A stretch of DNA of 64,000 nt from CAVSEK01 sp963726975 (GTDB lineage Bacteria; Actinomycetota; Actinomycetes; Mycobacteriales; SCTD01): the NCBI GenBank assembly GCA_963726975.1, contig CAVSEK010000006.1, forward strand, positions 1 through 64,000, given 5' to 3'. A program made the position numbers and the translations under genes. This document shows positions 36,482 through 45,169 of this stretch, piece by piece; the first letter of the stretch is position 1, and every line of letters begins with the position of its first letter. The notes below the pieces were generated by a model. That model was not told the origin of the DNA, made no database searches, and worked only from the letters and a program-made list of their open reading frames with translations.

Positions 36482-36640
36482 TGGTCGGGTGCGGCGCAGT
36501 CCGGTGGGGCTGGTCCAGGTGGTGGTGCCGTCGGGGCCGGGGGGTGTGGGCAGGTCGGTGGCGAGCTGGCGGAGCAGGTCGGCGGCGCTCGGCGAGCGGT
36601 CCGCGAACGTCACCACACCGTCAGGTCCGACCCGTGTCGC
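36473..36640 (-). pseudogene. Possible C-terminal remnant of a DUF222/HNH endonuclease-like gene
   Basis: The minus strand encodes DRSPSAADLLRQLATDLPTP and then PDGTTTWTSPTGLRRTRPPP before a stop. The PDG-WTSPTG ending resembles the tail of actinobacterial DUF222 (13E12-type) HNH proteins. No HNH motif or DUF222 body is present, so at best it is a fragment. Confidence 0.25.
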
Positions 36641-36686
36641 CCCGAGTGATCGCGGGCAGTGCTCGGGTGACGGAGGGCGGTGCCAG

Positions 36687-36809
36687 GTGGACTGGTGGCA
36701 GTGGTCGGTTCTCGTGCTCGTGGTGCTCGCCGTGCTGGTCGCGGGGTTCATCGCTCTGCAGGCCAAGCGGCGCCGCGGCGGCGTCATCACCGACAAGGGC
36801 CGGCGGTGA
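36687..36809 (+). CDS. Small single-pass membrane protein (40 residues)
   Basis: MDWWQWSVLVLVVLAVLVAG forms one helix, followed by a basic tail ending VITDKGRR. The GTG start is 11 bases after GGAGG. Its stop overlaps the next start as GTGA, so it is coupled to the PRC-barrel genes. Too short for family assignment; the positive tail suggests N-out, C-in topology. Confidence 0.65.
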   Translation: MDWWQWSVLVLVVLAVLVAGFIALQAKRRRGGVITDKGRR

Positions 36810-37384
36810 GCCTGCTCGTCCGGGCCCGCGAGGTGCTCGGCCGCCCGGTGGTGACGCTGGCCGGCGAGGACGTCGCGCAGGTCAAGGACGTCGTCTACGC
36901 CGCGGGCAACGGCGAGGTGGCCGGCTTCACGCTCGCCGGCCGGGGCCTGCTCGCCGGTCCGCTCAAGACGGCGCTGCCCTGGTCCGGGGTGCACGCGCTC
37001 GGGCGGGACGCCCTGGTGGTCGCCGACGAGAGCGCGCTCGTCGCCCGCGACGAGGTGCTGGCCCGCTCCGGCTCGGGCGACGGCAGCGGCGACGTGCTCG
37101 GCTCGCGGGTGCTCACCGACACCGGCATCGACCTCGGCGAGGTCGTCGACGTCGTGGTCGACGTGCGTCGCGGCGCCGACGTGGTCGGCTACGAGATCGA
37201 CTCGAGCAGCGCGCTGGGCAAGGAGGGCCGCCGGCTGCTCGTGCCCCTGCCCGACACCCTGGCCGTCTCGAAGGAGGCCCTCGTCGTGCCCGCGTCCGCG
37301 GTCGAGTTCGTGTCCGACGACCTGTCGGGCTTCGGCGCGGCGGTCGACGAGTTCCGGGCCCGTCTCGCCGGCGGAGGTGCCTGA
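36806..37384 (+). CDS. PRC-barrel domain protein, two modules
   Basis: 192 residues with two PRC-barrel-like halves: VRAREVLGRPVVTLAGEDVA with VKDVVYAAGNGEVAGFTLAG, then GSRVLTDTGIDLGEVVDVVVD. Each has the strand-turn pattern of RimM/photosynthetic reaction-centre H barrels, which serve as protein or RNA-binding adaptors. Overlaps at both ends (GTGA upstream, TGATG downstream) place it in the middle of a three-gene coupled operon. Confidence 0.75.
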   Translation: MSLLVRAREVLGRPVVTLAGEDVAQVKDVVYAAGNGEVAGFTLAGRGLLAGPLKTALPWSGVHALGRDALVVADESALVARDEVLARSGSGDGSGDVLGSRVLTDTGIDLGEVVDVVVDVRRGADVVGYEIDSSSALGKEGRRLLVPLPDTLAVSKEALVVPASAVEFVSDDLSGFGAAVDEFRARLAGGGA

Positions 37385-37830
37385 TGCGCTTCACCGACAG
37401 CCGCGGCCGCAAGGTCCTCGACACCTCCACCGCCGTGACGCTCGGCAAGGTGGACGGCTTCGTCGTCGACCCGACCACGCGTCGGGTCGTCGCCGTCGAG
37501 GTCAAGGTCAAGGGCGACGCCGACGTCCTGCCCTGGGAGTCCCTCACCGGCTTCGGGCCGGACGCGGTGACCGTGCCCGACGACAGCGCCCTCGTGGCCG
37601 CCGAGGGGCGGGTGGCGGAGCTGCGCGGCAAGCCGCACGCCCTGCTCAAGAAGCGCGTGCTCACCGAGGACGGCGACGAGCTCGGCAAGGTCAGCGACGT
37701 CGAGTTCGACCCCGCCTCCGGCGAGGTCACCGGGCTGCTGGTCACGGCCGACCGCACGGAGTCGACGGTCGACGGGGCGCGGCTGCTGGGCGCGGGGTCG
37801 TACGCCGTGGTCGTGCGCCGGGAGACCTGA
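37384..37830 (+). CDS. PRC-barrel domain protein
   Basis: 148 residues with duplicated PRC-barrel motifs (LGKVDGFVVDPTTRRVVAVE and DELGKVSDVEFDPASGEVTG). The ATG overlaps the preceding stop by one base (TGATG). The product is soluble. The pairing with a second PRC-barrel protein and a small membrane protein suggests a membrane-tethered complex. Role unknown. Followed by a perfect hairpin. Confidence 0.78.
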   Translation: MRFTDSRGRKVLDTSTAVTLGKVDGFVVDPTTRRVVAVEVKVKGDADVLPWESLTGFGPDAVTVPDDSALVAAEGRVAELRGKPHALLKKRVLTEDGDELGKVSDVEFDPASGEVTGLLVTADRTESTVDGARLLGAGSYAVVVRRET

Positions 37831-37864
37831 GACCGGCCTGACCGGACGGTCACGACTGCGTCAC

Positions 37865-37885
37865 GAGCGCTCCAGGGGAGCGCTC
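37865..37885. terminator. Terminator hairpin of the PRC-barrel operon
   Basis: Perfect 9-bp stem GAGCGCTCC / GGAGCGCTC with a 3-base loop, 35 bases past the operon stop. Confidence 0.7.
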
Positions 37886-37951
37886 GGCCGCCGAAGGTGG
37901 GACGAGCGCCGGCCGGCCCCGGTCGGCGCTGTCCACCGAAAGGACCCCTCC

Positions 37952-39196
37952 GTGCCCCGTCCGCGCCACCTGCTCGCCGCCGTCCTCGCCGGCTCCGCCC
38001 TGGCCGCCGTCTGCGCGCACCCGGCCGCCGCCGACGCGCCCGCCGCCGCCCCTCCCGCCGCTGAGCCCGCCGCTGAGCGTCCGGCCGCACCCTCGCCGGC
38101 CCAGGCGCTGCGCGCCGCCGTCGCGGGGGAGCCCACGGCGGCGCCGACCGCACGGCGGCCCTCCCACCCGGTCTCGGCACGCGCCCCGCGCGCCTCGGCG
38201 ACGGGCACCCGCACCAGCGAGGTCTTCTTCGAGGGCGACGACGAGGTGCTCGAGGGCGGGCCCGTCGACGTGCAGGTCTACGTCGTGACCGGCGGCTGCT
38301 GCAGCGAGTACTCCTCCACGCCCACCGGCACGCTGCACCTCGACGACCTCGCCCCCGACGGGACCACCGTCCCCGTCGAGGACGTGACGCTCGGCCCGAC
38401 CGACGTCCCCGGCATCGCCGTCGTCGACGTGCAGCTGCCCGGCGGCCTGGCCGCGCAGCACGACCTGCTGGCGACGTACGCCGGGGACGAGGTCTTCGCC
38501 GCCGGCCCGCCGACCACCGGTGGCGTGGTCTTCCTGTCGCGCACCGACGCCGACCTGCGCTACCTGCAGCGGCTCTACGCCGACCTGCTCGGCCGCTTCC
38601 CCGACGACGACGGGCTGGCCTACTGGCGCTCGGTGCTGCGCTCGGGCGGCACCCCGGCCGACGCCGCGTGGAGCTTCGCGCGCTCGGCGGAGCTCGTCGA
38701 CCTGGAGATCGAGCTGGCCTTCGCCGAGGTGCTGGGCTACGCGCCGTCGGAGTACGACCGCTCCGACTACCGGTCGTGCTTCGCCTCGGGCCGCTGCACG
38801 GTGCTGTCGATGGAGTCCGACCTGGCCTACCGGGCGCGGTGGTACGCCACCGCCCGGGACCCGGGCCCGTGGGTCGACCTGCTCTACCGCAACGTCCTGC
38901 GCCGCGAGCCCGACGCCGAGGGCCGGGCCTACTGGGTCGACCAGGCCACCTACCGCGGGCGCGGCACGCCGGCGACCGACCCCGGTGCCATCGCCCGGGC
39001 CTTCGTGTACTCCCTCGAGCGCCAGGGCCTGGTCGCCGACGACCTGTACGGCCAGGTGCTGCGTCGCGACGCCGATGCCGGTGGCCGCGCCTACTGGGCG
39101 CGAACGCTGGTGGCGGGCTACCCGCGCGAGCTGGTCCGCTACTCGATGGCCGTCTCGCCGGAGTACCGGACGGCGTTCACCCCCTCGGGGCGCTGA
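37952..39196 (+). CDS. Secreted DUF4214-type repeat protein
   Basis: 414 residues. Signal peptide (HLLAAVLAGSALAAVCAHPAAA), a Pro/Ala linker to about 75, a beta-rich Ig-like module (residues 85-190, TPTGTLHLDDLAPDGTTVPV) and three DUF4214-like repeats: LQRLYADLLGRFPDDDGLAYW, LYRNVLRREPDAEGRAYW and LYGQVLRRDADAGGRAYW. DUF4214 occurs in surface proteins, including some glycosyltransferase- or S-layer-associated ones; function unknown. GTG start after a GAAAGGA site. Its 3' end overlaps the convergent MOSC gene by 20 bases. Confidence 0.75.
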   Translation: MPRPRHLLAAVLAGSALAAVCAHPAAADAPAAAPPAAEPAAERPAAPSPAQALRAAVAGEPTAAPTARRPSHPVSARAPRASATGTRTSEVFFEGDDEVLEGGPVDVQVYVVTGGCCSEYSSTPTGTLHLDDLAPDGTTVPVEDVTLGPTDVPGIAVVDVQLPGGLAAQHDLLATYAGDEVFAAGPPTTGGVVFLSRTDADLRYLQRLYADLLGRFPDDDGLAYWRSVLRSGGTPADAAWSFARSAELVDLEIELAFAEVLGYAPSEYDRSDYRSCFASGRCTVLSMESDLAYRARWYATARDPGPWVDLLYRNVLRREPDAEGRAYWVDQATYRGRGTPATDPGAIARAFVYSLERQGLVADDLYGQVLRRDADAGGRAYWARTLVAGYPRELVRYSMAVSPEYRTAFTPSGR

Positions 39197-39875
39197 CCGG
39201 CGAGGGCACGACCTCGTCGCCCACGGCGACCCGGCCCGGCTCGAGGACGTCGGCGACCACGCCGAGCGTGCCGTCGTGCGCGTCGCCGACGGCGCGCAGC
39301 ACGCCGGGCCGGGCCGGGAGCTCCGCCGTGGCGGCGTCCACCACGACGCAGCGCGGCAGCGCCGCCGTGACGCGCAGCACCGCTGCGCCGACCCGGACGA
39401 CGGTGCCGACCCAGCGGTCCTCGGCGTACGGCTCGTCGACGGCCAGCAGCAGGTTGGCCCGGAAGCGCTCGGGCTCCACCCGGTCGCCCACGGCGGCCAC
39501 CGAGCGCAGGGCGAGCAGGCTGACCGGCCCGTCGTCGTGGTGGCCCGTGGCGGTCTCGCGCTCGAGCACGACCGGGCGGCCCACGTGCTCGCTGAGCCGC
39601 TCGCTGCTCAGCGGGTCCTCGGCGCAGCTCGCCCGCCCGTCGGGCAGGACGACGATCACCCGTCCGTCGCGCACGACGGCCCGGACCTCCAGCAGCCCGG
39701 GCACCGGCGTGAAGCGCCGGGTGCGCTTTCCGCTGCCGATCAGGCCGTCCGCGGTGCGGACGCACCACGACCGGTCGTGCTCGGCGCCGCGGACCTGCAG
39801 GTCGAGGGCGGGCACCGCCTCGCCGAGCAGCCCCTTGACCGGGTAGTGGTGCAGGGCGACGACGCGGGCGGTCAC
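39177..39875 (-). CDS. MOSC-domain protein
   Basis: 232 residues. N-terminal MOSC_N-like start LHHYPVKGLLGEAVPALDL, then RFRANLLLAVDEPYAEDRWVG and a Cys in ALPRCVVVDAATAE, the position of the active Cys in molybdenum-cofactor sulfurase C-terminal domains and mARC proteins. It probably binds Moco-sulfur and transfers sulfur or reduces N-oxides. It follows the rhodanese gene with a GTGA overlap, consistent with a sulfur-relay pair. Confidence 0.82.
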   Translation of the reverse strand: MTARVVALHHYPVKGLLGEAVPALDLQVRGAEHDRSWCVRTADGLIGSGKRTRRFTPVPGLLEVRAVVRDGRVIVVLPDGRASCAEDPLSSERLSEHVGRPVVLERETATGHHDDGPVSLLALRSVAAVGDRVEPERFRANLLLAVDEPYAEDRWVGTVVRVGAAVLRVTAALPRCVVVDAATAELPARPGVLRAVGDAHDGTLGVVADVLEPGRVAVGDEVVPSPVSAPRG

Positions 39876-40267
39876 GGGCGCACGTCCGCCGGGCCGTCGT
39901 GCAGCGGCAGGCCGGCCTCGGCCCAGGCCTCGACCCCGCCGGCGACGTCCGTGGCGCGGGGCAGCCCGACCGCGCGCAGGGAGGCGGCGGCCAGCGAGCT
40001 GCTGTAGCCCTGCCGGCACACGACGACGACCTCGAGGTCGGGCCCGGTCACCTCGGGCACCCGCCAGGGGCTCCCCGGGTCGAGCCGCCACTCGAGCACC
40101 GTGCGGTCGATGACCAGCGCTCCGGGCAGCTCGCCCTGGACCGCGCGCTGCGGCGGCGTCCGGGTGTCGACGAGCAGCGCACCGCGCTCGACGGCCGCGC
40201 GGGCCTCGCAGGGGGTCAGCCGCCGCACGCCCTCGCGGGCCGCGGCGAGCACGGCGTCGACCCCCAC
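39872..40267 (-). CDS. Rhodanese-like sulfurtransferase
   Basis: 131 residues, single rhodanese domain. LLVDTRTPPQRAVQGELPGA precedes the active Cys loop VVVCRQGYSSSLAAASL; the end is VAGGVEAWAEAGLPL. The Cys would carry a persulfide. Coupled to the MOSC gene. GTG at 40267. Likely sulfur donor or detoxification; partner inferred from context. Confidence 0.85.
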   Translation of the reverse strand: MGVDAVLAAAREGVRRLTPCEARAAVERGALLVDTRTPPQRAVQGELPGALVIDRTVLEWRLDPGSPWRVPEVTGPDLEVVVVCRQGYSSSLAAASLRAVGLPRATDVAGGVEAWAEAGLPLHDGPADVRP

Positions 40268-40287
40268 GCGACCAGTCTGCCGCAGGC

Positions 40288-40500
40288 TCAGGCCGCGAGG
40301 TCCGTGCGGCCGGTCATCGCGACGAGCTCGGCGCGGGAGGCGGCGTCGGAGCGGGCGAGGATGGCGACGAGCTCGGCGCGCTCCGGGCCGGTGCGGTAGG
40401 CATCGAGCTCGGCGCGCACCTGCGCCGCGCGGACGCGGCGGGCGTGCGCCCGGGCCAGCGCGGAGGGGGTGAGGGAGCTGAAGGAGGTGGACGGGGACAT
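40288..40500 (-). CDS. Small conserved-looking hypothetical protein (70 residues)
   Basis: Helical, Arg/Ala-rich: ALARAHARRVRAAQVRAELD then ELVAILARSDAASRAELVAM. No domain recognised. ATG at 40500, 20 bases upstream of the rhodanese start on the same strand, so it is probably the first gene of that operon. A strong hairpin lies in its 5' region. Confidence 0.5.
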   Translation of the reverse strand: MSPSTSFSSLTPSALARAHARRVRAAQVRAELDAYRTGPERAELVAILARSDAASRAELVAMTGRTDLAA

Positions 40501-40525
40501 GCGCGGCGCCTCTCTGAGGGCGGGC

Positions 40526-40544
40526 CCCCCGCACGCTGCGGGGG
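40526..40544. promoter_or_regulatory. Leader hairpin between the small gene and the lacI-type gene
   Basis: Perfect stem CCCCCGCA / TGCGGGGG with a 3-base loop, 26 bases upstream of the minus-strand start. Position suggests an attenuator-like or mRNA-stability element. Confidence 0.35.
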
Positions 40545-40547
40545 CTT

Positions 40548-40561
40548 CTGAACCGATACAG
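40548..40561. promoter_or_regulatory. Possible LacI-type operator
   Basis: CTGAACCGATACAG: central CG and partly symmetric arms (5 of 7 positions), the usual LacI-family layout, 42 bases before the lacI-type start. Weak symmetry. Confidence 0.3.
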
Positions 40562-40602
40562 AGGCTACCCGCGGACGCCCTCCCTCAGCAGCGGAGAGCA
40601 CT

Positions 40603-41676
40603 GTGAGCCGCACCGCAGGACGCCCGACGCTCCAGGTGCTGGCCGACGACCTGGGCGTCTCGCGGGCGACGGTGAGCAACGCCTACAACCGTCCCGACCA
40701 GCTCTCCCCCGCGCTGCGCCGGCGCGTGCTCGCCCGCGCCGCCGAGCTCGGCTTCGGCGGGCCCGACCCGGTCGCCCGCGGCCTGCGCCGGGGACGGGTG
40801 GGCGCCGTCGGCGTCCTCGTCGACGAGGGCCTGTCGTACGCCTTCTCCGACCCCGTCGCGGTGCTCGCCCTCGACGGCCTGGCCCGCGAGCTGCAGGCCG
40901 ACGGCACCGGGCTGCTGCTGCACCCGGCCGTGCTGGGCGCCACCGACGTACGGGCCGTGCAGGCCGCCGCCGTCGACGCCTGGGTGCTGCTGTCGCTGCC
41001 CGGCGCCCACCCGGCCGTGGACGCCGCGCTCGCGCAGGGACGGCCGCTGGTCGTGCTCGACCAGCCGCCCGTGCCCGGGGCGCCCGTGGTCACCGTCGAC
41101 GACCGGGCCGGCGCGCGCGCGGTGGCCGAGCACCTGCTCGCGCTCGGGCACCACCGGCTGGCCGTGCTCACCCCGCCGCTGGCCCCGGGCGCGGCCGGGC
41201 GCCCGGCCGACCTCGCCCGGCAGGCCGCCGCCACCAACACGGTCATGTCGCAGCGGTTGCGCGCGGTCGCCGGTGCGGTGGCGCGGGCCGGTGGCCGTTG
41301 GGAGGACGTGCCGGTGGTGGAGTGCGGCGCCAACGACGAGCCGTCGGGCGCGGCCGGGGCGGGCCTGCTGCTCGCCCGCTCGCCCCGCCCGACCGCGGTC
41401 CTCGCGCTGTCCGACCAGCTCGCGCTCGGCGCGCTGCGGGCGGCCCGCGAGGCCGGGACCGCGGTGCCCGAGCAGCTGTCGGTCACCGGCTTCGACGACG
41501 CGCCGCCGGCCGCCGGCGCCGGGCTGACCACGGTCGCCCAGCCGCTGCGCGAGAAGGGCGCCCTCGTCGGGCGCCTGGTGCGCGCGCTGCTCGCCGGCGA
41601 GGAGGTCGAGAGCCCCCCGCCGCTCCCGGTGTCGCTGCTGGTGCGGCGCAGCACCGCCCCGCCGGCGGCAGGATGA
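40603..41676 (+). CDS. LacI-family transcriptional regulator
   Basis: 357 residues. N-terminal HTH and hinge TLQVLADDLGVSRATVSNAY followed by RVLARAAELGFGGPDPVARGL. The periplasmic-binding-like effector domain has VGVLVDEGLSYAFSDPVAVL and ends VTGFDDAPPAAGAGLTTVAQP. The family senses sugars or nucleosides. No catabolic operon is adjacent, so the target is unclear beyond possible autoregulation. GTG start. Confidence 0.9.
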   Translation: MSRTAGRPTLQVLADDLGVSRATVSNAYNRPDQLSPALRRRVLARAAELGFGGPDPVARGLRRGRVGAVGVLVDEGLSYAFSDPVAVLALDGLARELQADGTGLLLHPAVLGATDVRAVQAAAVDAWVLLSLPGAHPAVDAALAQGRPLVVLDQPPVPGAPVVTVDDRAGARAVAEHLLALGHHRLAVLTPPLAPGAAGRPADLARQAAATNTVMSQRLRAVAGAVARAGGRWEDVPVVECGANDEPSGAAGAGLLLARSPRPTAVLALSDQLALGALRAAREAGTAVPEQLSVTGFDDAPPAAGAGLTTVAQPLREKGALVGRLVRALLAGEEVESPPPLPVSLLVRRSTAPPAAG

Positions 41677-41704
41677 GCACCCCGCCGACCGACAGGAGCA
41701 GGAC

Positions 41705-42679
41705 GTGCGCAGCTACTGCGGCATCTACGTCGACGCCGGCTACCTCACCGCCGCGGCCTCGCTGCGGCTGACCGGCACGTCGTACCGCGCCGCGACCCAG
41801 GTCGACGTCGCTGCGCTGCTCGACGCGCTGGTGGAGCAGGCGACCGCCCACGCCGGGCTGCCGCTGCTGCGGGTGCACTGGTACGACGCCGGCGCCCGCG
41901 GGGTGCCCGGTCCCGAGCAGCGGCGGATCGCCACGCTGCCGCGGGTCAAGCTGCGCCTGGGCCGTACGTCGGTGCACGGCGAGCAGAAGGGCGTCGACCT
42001 CAAGCTCGCCCTCGACCTCATCACGCAGGCGCGCAACCGGGTGACCGACGTCGTCTACCTCGTCAGCGGCGACGACGACCTCACCGAGGCGGTCGAGGAG
42101 GCGCAGCACCTGGGCACCCAGGTCGTGCTGCTCGTGGTGCCCGACAAGGACGGCCGCCCCGTCAACGTGAGCCGCAACCTGCAGATGGCGTGCGACGAGC
42201 TGGTGCTGGTCGCGCCGGCGTCGGTCGACGCGCACGTCACGCGGGCGGCGCCGCCCGAGCCCGCTCCGGAGCCCGCGCCCGTGGTCGAGCCGGAGCCGGC
42301 GCGCGTCACGCCCGCCGTGCTCGCGGCGCTCGCCGAGCACCGGGCGCCCGCCGCGGTGCCGCCGAAGCGGCTGGTGGTGAGCTCGTCCGTGCCCGTCTAC
42401 ACCTCGGCGACCGGGCAGGTGTCGTCGCCGCCGGTCGGTGCGGAGGTCGACGCCGCGGCCCGTGACGTCGTCGGGCACCTGCTGCGCTCGTGGGCCGCGT
42501 CGGCCAGCCCCGCCGCGCGCGGCGAGCTGGCGCGCGCCCGGCCCGTCATCCCGCAGGACCTGGACCGCACCCTGCTGCAGGACCTGTCGGCCCGGCTCGG
42601 CGTCGACGAGCTCGACGTGCCGACCCGCACGCGGCTGCGCGAGGCCTTCTGGGAAGGCCTCGCGCAGCTGCGGGTCTGA
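41705..42679 (+). CDS. NYN-domain (PIN-like) putative ribonuclease
   Basis: 324 residues. The N-terminal NYN domain has catalytic acidic positions IYVDAGYL near the start and YLVSGDDDLTEAVEEA near residue 120, plus KGVDLKLALDLI. A Pro/Ala linker (about 180-215) leads to a C-terminal helical domain (DLDRTLLQDLSARLGVDELD) possibly for RNA or partner binding. NYN proteins are metal-dependent RNases. GTG at 41705 follows ACAGGAGCAGG. 28 bases after lacI, possibly the same transcript. Confidence 0.82.
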   Translation: MRSYCGIYVDAGYLTAAASLRLTGTSYRAATQVDVAALLDALVEQATAHAGLPLLRVHWYDAGARGVPGPEQRRIATLPRVKLRLGRTSVHGEQKGVDLKLALDLITQARNRVTDVVYLVSGDDDLTEAVEEAQHLGTQVVLLVVPDKDGRPVNVSRNLQMACDELVLVAPASVDAHVTRAAPPEPAPEPAPVVEPEPARVTPAVLAALAEHRAPAAVPPKRLVVSSSVPVYTSATGQVSSPPVGAEVDAAARDVVGHLLRSWAASASPAARGELARARPVIPQDLDRTLLQDLSARLGVDELDVPTRTRLREAFWEGLAQLRV

Positions 42680-42683
42680 CCGG

Positions 42684-43100
42684 TCAGGCGGTGCGGCGGG
42701 CGGAGGTGAAGGCCCAGGTCATGAGCCAGACCGAGCCGGCGGTGAGGATCATCGCGCCGGGGACGTGGATCGCCAGGTGCTCGCGCCCGCCGGTCGCGGC
42801 CTGCACGAACGACGCGACGAAGACCACGGCGCCCAGCACGACCGGCCAGAGCCGGCCGCCCTCGGCGCGGTGCCGCAGGTAGAGCGCGATGGCCGCGAGG
42901 CCGGAGACGACGTGCAGCACGATCGCGCCGCCGGCGTGCACCTCCTCCGGGCCGCCGTCGGGGAACAGCTGGCCTGCGGTGATGAACTGGAACAGCTCGC
43001 TCAGCACCGTCAGGGTGACGAGGGCCTGGACGACGGACAGCGGCACGGAGCGCTTGTCCGGGCCGTGCTGCGTGGACGGCTGGGTCATGGTCGTGCTCAC
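42684..43100 (-). CDS. Small integral membrane protein, hypothetical
   Basis: 138 residues with four predicted helices (VQALVTLTVLSELFQFITAG, GAIVLHVVSGLAAIALYL, LWPVVLGAVVFVASFVQA, AMILTAGSVWLMTWAF). A His in VLHVVSG and another in HLAIHVPGA at similar depths could ligate haem or metal, as in small four-helix membrane proteins; speculative. GTG at 43100 after GAGAGGAGCTC. Confidence 0.65.
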   Translation of the reverse strand: MSTTMTQPSTQHGPDKRSVPLSVVQALVTLTVLSELFQFITAGQLFPDGGPEEVHAGGAIVLHVVSGLAAIALYLRHRAEGGRLWPVVLGAVVFVASFVQAATGGREHLAIHVPGAMILTAGSVWLMTWAFTSARRTA

Positions 43101-43278
43101 GGGAGCTCCTCTCGAGCGGGCCGCACCGGCCCTCGCGGACGGTTGTGCCACACCACCGACCCCTTCATCCCTCTCAGGACCTGAACGCCCGCACGGGTCG
43201 CGCGCCGGGTGGTGGCCGGCTGCGGGGGTAGGGCGCAGGCATGACCAGGCAGAAGCGGGCCGCACGGAGGGCGCCTCG

Positions 43279-44157
43279 ATGAAGGTCGCCGTCGTGGGCG
43301 CCACGGGCTTCGTCGGTCGCCGGCTCGTCCCCCTGCTGGCCGAGCGGGGACACGACGTCATGGCCCTCACCCGCCGCCCCGAGCAGTACGACGGCGGGGG
43401 CACCGCTGTCCAGGCCGATCTGGACGACGCCGCGTCGCTCCTGACGGCGCTGCACGGCTGCGCAGCGGCGTACCTGCTCGCGCACTCCCTCGGGACCGCG
43501 GGCTTCGAGGAGCGCGAGGCGGCGCAGGCCGAGACGCTCGCCGCAGCCGCCGAGCAGGCGGGCCTTCGTCAGCTGGTGTTCCTCGGCGGGCTGGGCCGCG
43601 ACGACGACGCGTTGTCGCCGCACCTGCGCAGTCGGCGGGAGGTGGAGCGCGTCCTCCGACAGGGGAGCACCCCGGTCACCGTCCTGCGGGCCGGGATCCT
43701 CGTGGGTGCCGGCAGCACCGGCTGGGAGATGCTCCGACAGGCCGTCGAGGCGCTGCCGGTGATGGTGACCGACGCGCGGGCCAGGACCAGGCACCAGGTG
43801 ATCGCCGTCGAGGACGCGCTCGGCTACCTCGTCGACGCCCTGGAGAGCGCGGACTGCCTCGACCAGACGATCGAGATCGGCGGCGCCGACGTGCTGAGCT
43901 ACGCCGAGATGGCGCAGCGGGTGGCCTCCCTCACCGCGTCACGGGCCCCGGTCCAGGTGCCGTGGGTCCCGCAGGTGGTGTCCGCGATGGGCGTCCGACT
44001 GCTCACCGACGTCGACGGCACGGTGGCCCATGACCTGCTCGGGTCGATGCGCAACGAGGCGATCGTGACCGACGACAGCGCGGCCCGGCTCCTGCCCCGC
44101 TCGGTGCTGGGCTTCGACGAGGCCGCCAGACGTGCTCTGGACGACACCCACCGCTGA
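43279..44157 (+). CDS. NmrA/NAD(P)-binding SDR-like protein
   Basis: 292 residues. Rossmann start MKVAVVGATGFVGRRLVPLL, then AYLLAHSLGTAGFEE and LVFLGGLGRDDDALSPHL typical of atypical SDRs (complex I NDUFA9-like or NmrA-like). No YxxxK catalytic pair, so it is probably a redox sensor or chaperone-like dinucleotide binder. ATG at 43279 after GGAGGGCG. Ends 45 bases from tRNA-Ser. Confidence 0.82.
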   Translation: MKVAVVGATGFVGRRLVPLLAERGHDVMALTRRPEQYDGGGTAVQADLDDAASLLTALHGCAAAYLLAHSLGTAGFEEREAAQAETLAAAAEQAGLRQLVFLGGLGRDDDALSPHLRSRREVERVLRQGSTPVTVLRAGILVGAGSTGWEMLRQAVEALPVMVTDARARTRHQVIAVEDALGYLVDALESADCLDQTIEIGGADVLSYAEMAQRVASLTASRAPVQVPWVPQVVSAMGVRLLTDVDGTVAHDLLGSMRNEAIVTDDSAARLLPRSVLGFDEAARRALDDTHR

Positions 44158-44202
44158 CGGCCGGCGGCCAGGGGCCGGGAGCGGCGAGGGCCCTGGTCAG
44201 AG

Positions 44203-44291
44203 CGGAGGGCGTGGGATTCGAACCCACGGAACGAGTCACCCCGCTCAGCGGTTTTCAAGACCGCCGCCATCGGCCTCTAGGCGAGCCCTCC
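44203..44291 (-). tRNA. tRNA-Ser (anticodon TGA)
   Basis: 89-nt class II tRNA on the minus strand. Acceptor GGAGGGC/GCCCTCC, discriminator G. Anticodon stem GCGGT/ACCGC with loop CTTGAAA gives TGA. The long variable arm and GGTTCGAATCC T-arm are present. Confidence 0.95.
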
Positions 44292-44407
44292 CGGTCGCAG
44301 CACGCTAGCCGTCACGCCGTGCTCCTGCGCCTCCCGAGGCAACCCCGCGACGGCCTGCGGCGTCCTCCAGGTGGGCGCGACCGCGCCACGGAGCAGGGGG
44401 GACCGGC

Positions 44408-44992
44408 ATGAGGACGACGAGGACGGCAGGGCGGGGCCGCAGGACGGGCACCTGGGCAGCCGCGGCGGTGCTGGCCCTCGGGGCGGCCCTGGGCGGGCTC
44501 CAGACCGGGGCCGCAGCAGCGGCGTCGAGCTGCGCGGTGACGTGGGGCTCGTTGGACAAGACCACGACCAGCAGCGGCTCGGCGCCGAGCGACACCCTCG
44601 CGGGGGTGCGCGCCGGGCACCACACCTGCTACGACCGCCTGGTCCTGGACGTCGCCGGCGACGGGTGGGCCCGGGTCCGCTACGTCCCGGCCGTGTCCTA
44701 CCAGGCGCGCGACGGCAGCATCCCGCTGCGGGGCGGCGCCTTCCTGGAGATCATCACCAACCGGGTCGACGACGTGCAGACCGGCGCCGTGGCCTTCCAG
44801 CCGGCCGACCCGTCCGAGCTCGCCCCGGTGGCGTCCTGGCCGACCCTGCGCCAGGTGGCGTACGGCGGCAGCTTCGAGGGCCAGACGACGGTCGGCGTCG
44901 GCGTCCGGGCCCGGCTGCCCTTCCGGCTGTTCGGGCTCCCCGGCCCTGGCTCGGGCTCCCGGCTGGTGCTGGACGTGGCGCACCGCTGGTGA
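44408..44992 (+). CDS. Secreted AMIN-like domain protein
   Basis: 194 residues. Signal peptide ending in GLQTGAAAAA. The mature part VRAGHHTCYDRLVLDVAGDG, VRYVPAVSYQARDGSIPLRG and ending SRLVLDVAHRW matches the small secreted actinobacterial proteins with an AMIN-like beta sandwich. Two Cys (SSCAVTW, HTCYDR) could form a disulfide. Role unknown; probably cell-envelope binding. ATG at 44408. Confidence 0.65.
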   Translation: MRTTRTAGRGRRTGTWAAAAVLALGAALGGLQTGAAAAASSCAVTWGSLDKTTTSSGSAPSDTLAGVRAGHHTCYDRLVLDVAGDGWARVRYVPAVSYQARDGSIPLRGGAFLEIITNRVDDVQTGAVAFQPADPSELAPVASWPTLRQVAYGGSFEGQTTVGVGVRARLPFRLFGLPGPGSGSRLVLDVAHRW

Positions 44993-45169
44993 GACCGCGA
45001 GCGCGGCGCCTCGTCGGGCTCGCCGGCCTGGTCCTCCCGGTGCAGCAGGTGGGCCGGGAGGACCGCCGCCACGGGGGTGCGGTCCCGGCGACCTTCCCGC
45101 GGGACGTCTTCTCGGCCGGCTGAGCCGCGCGGGGCAGGATGGCCGCGACGTCCGAGGGCAGGGGTGCGC

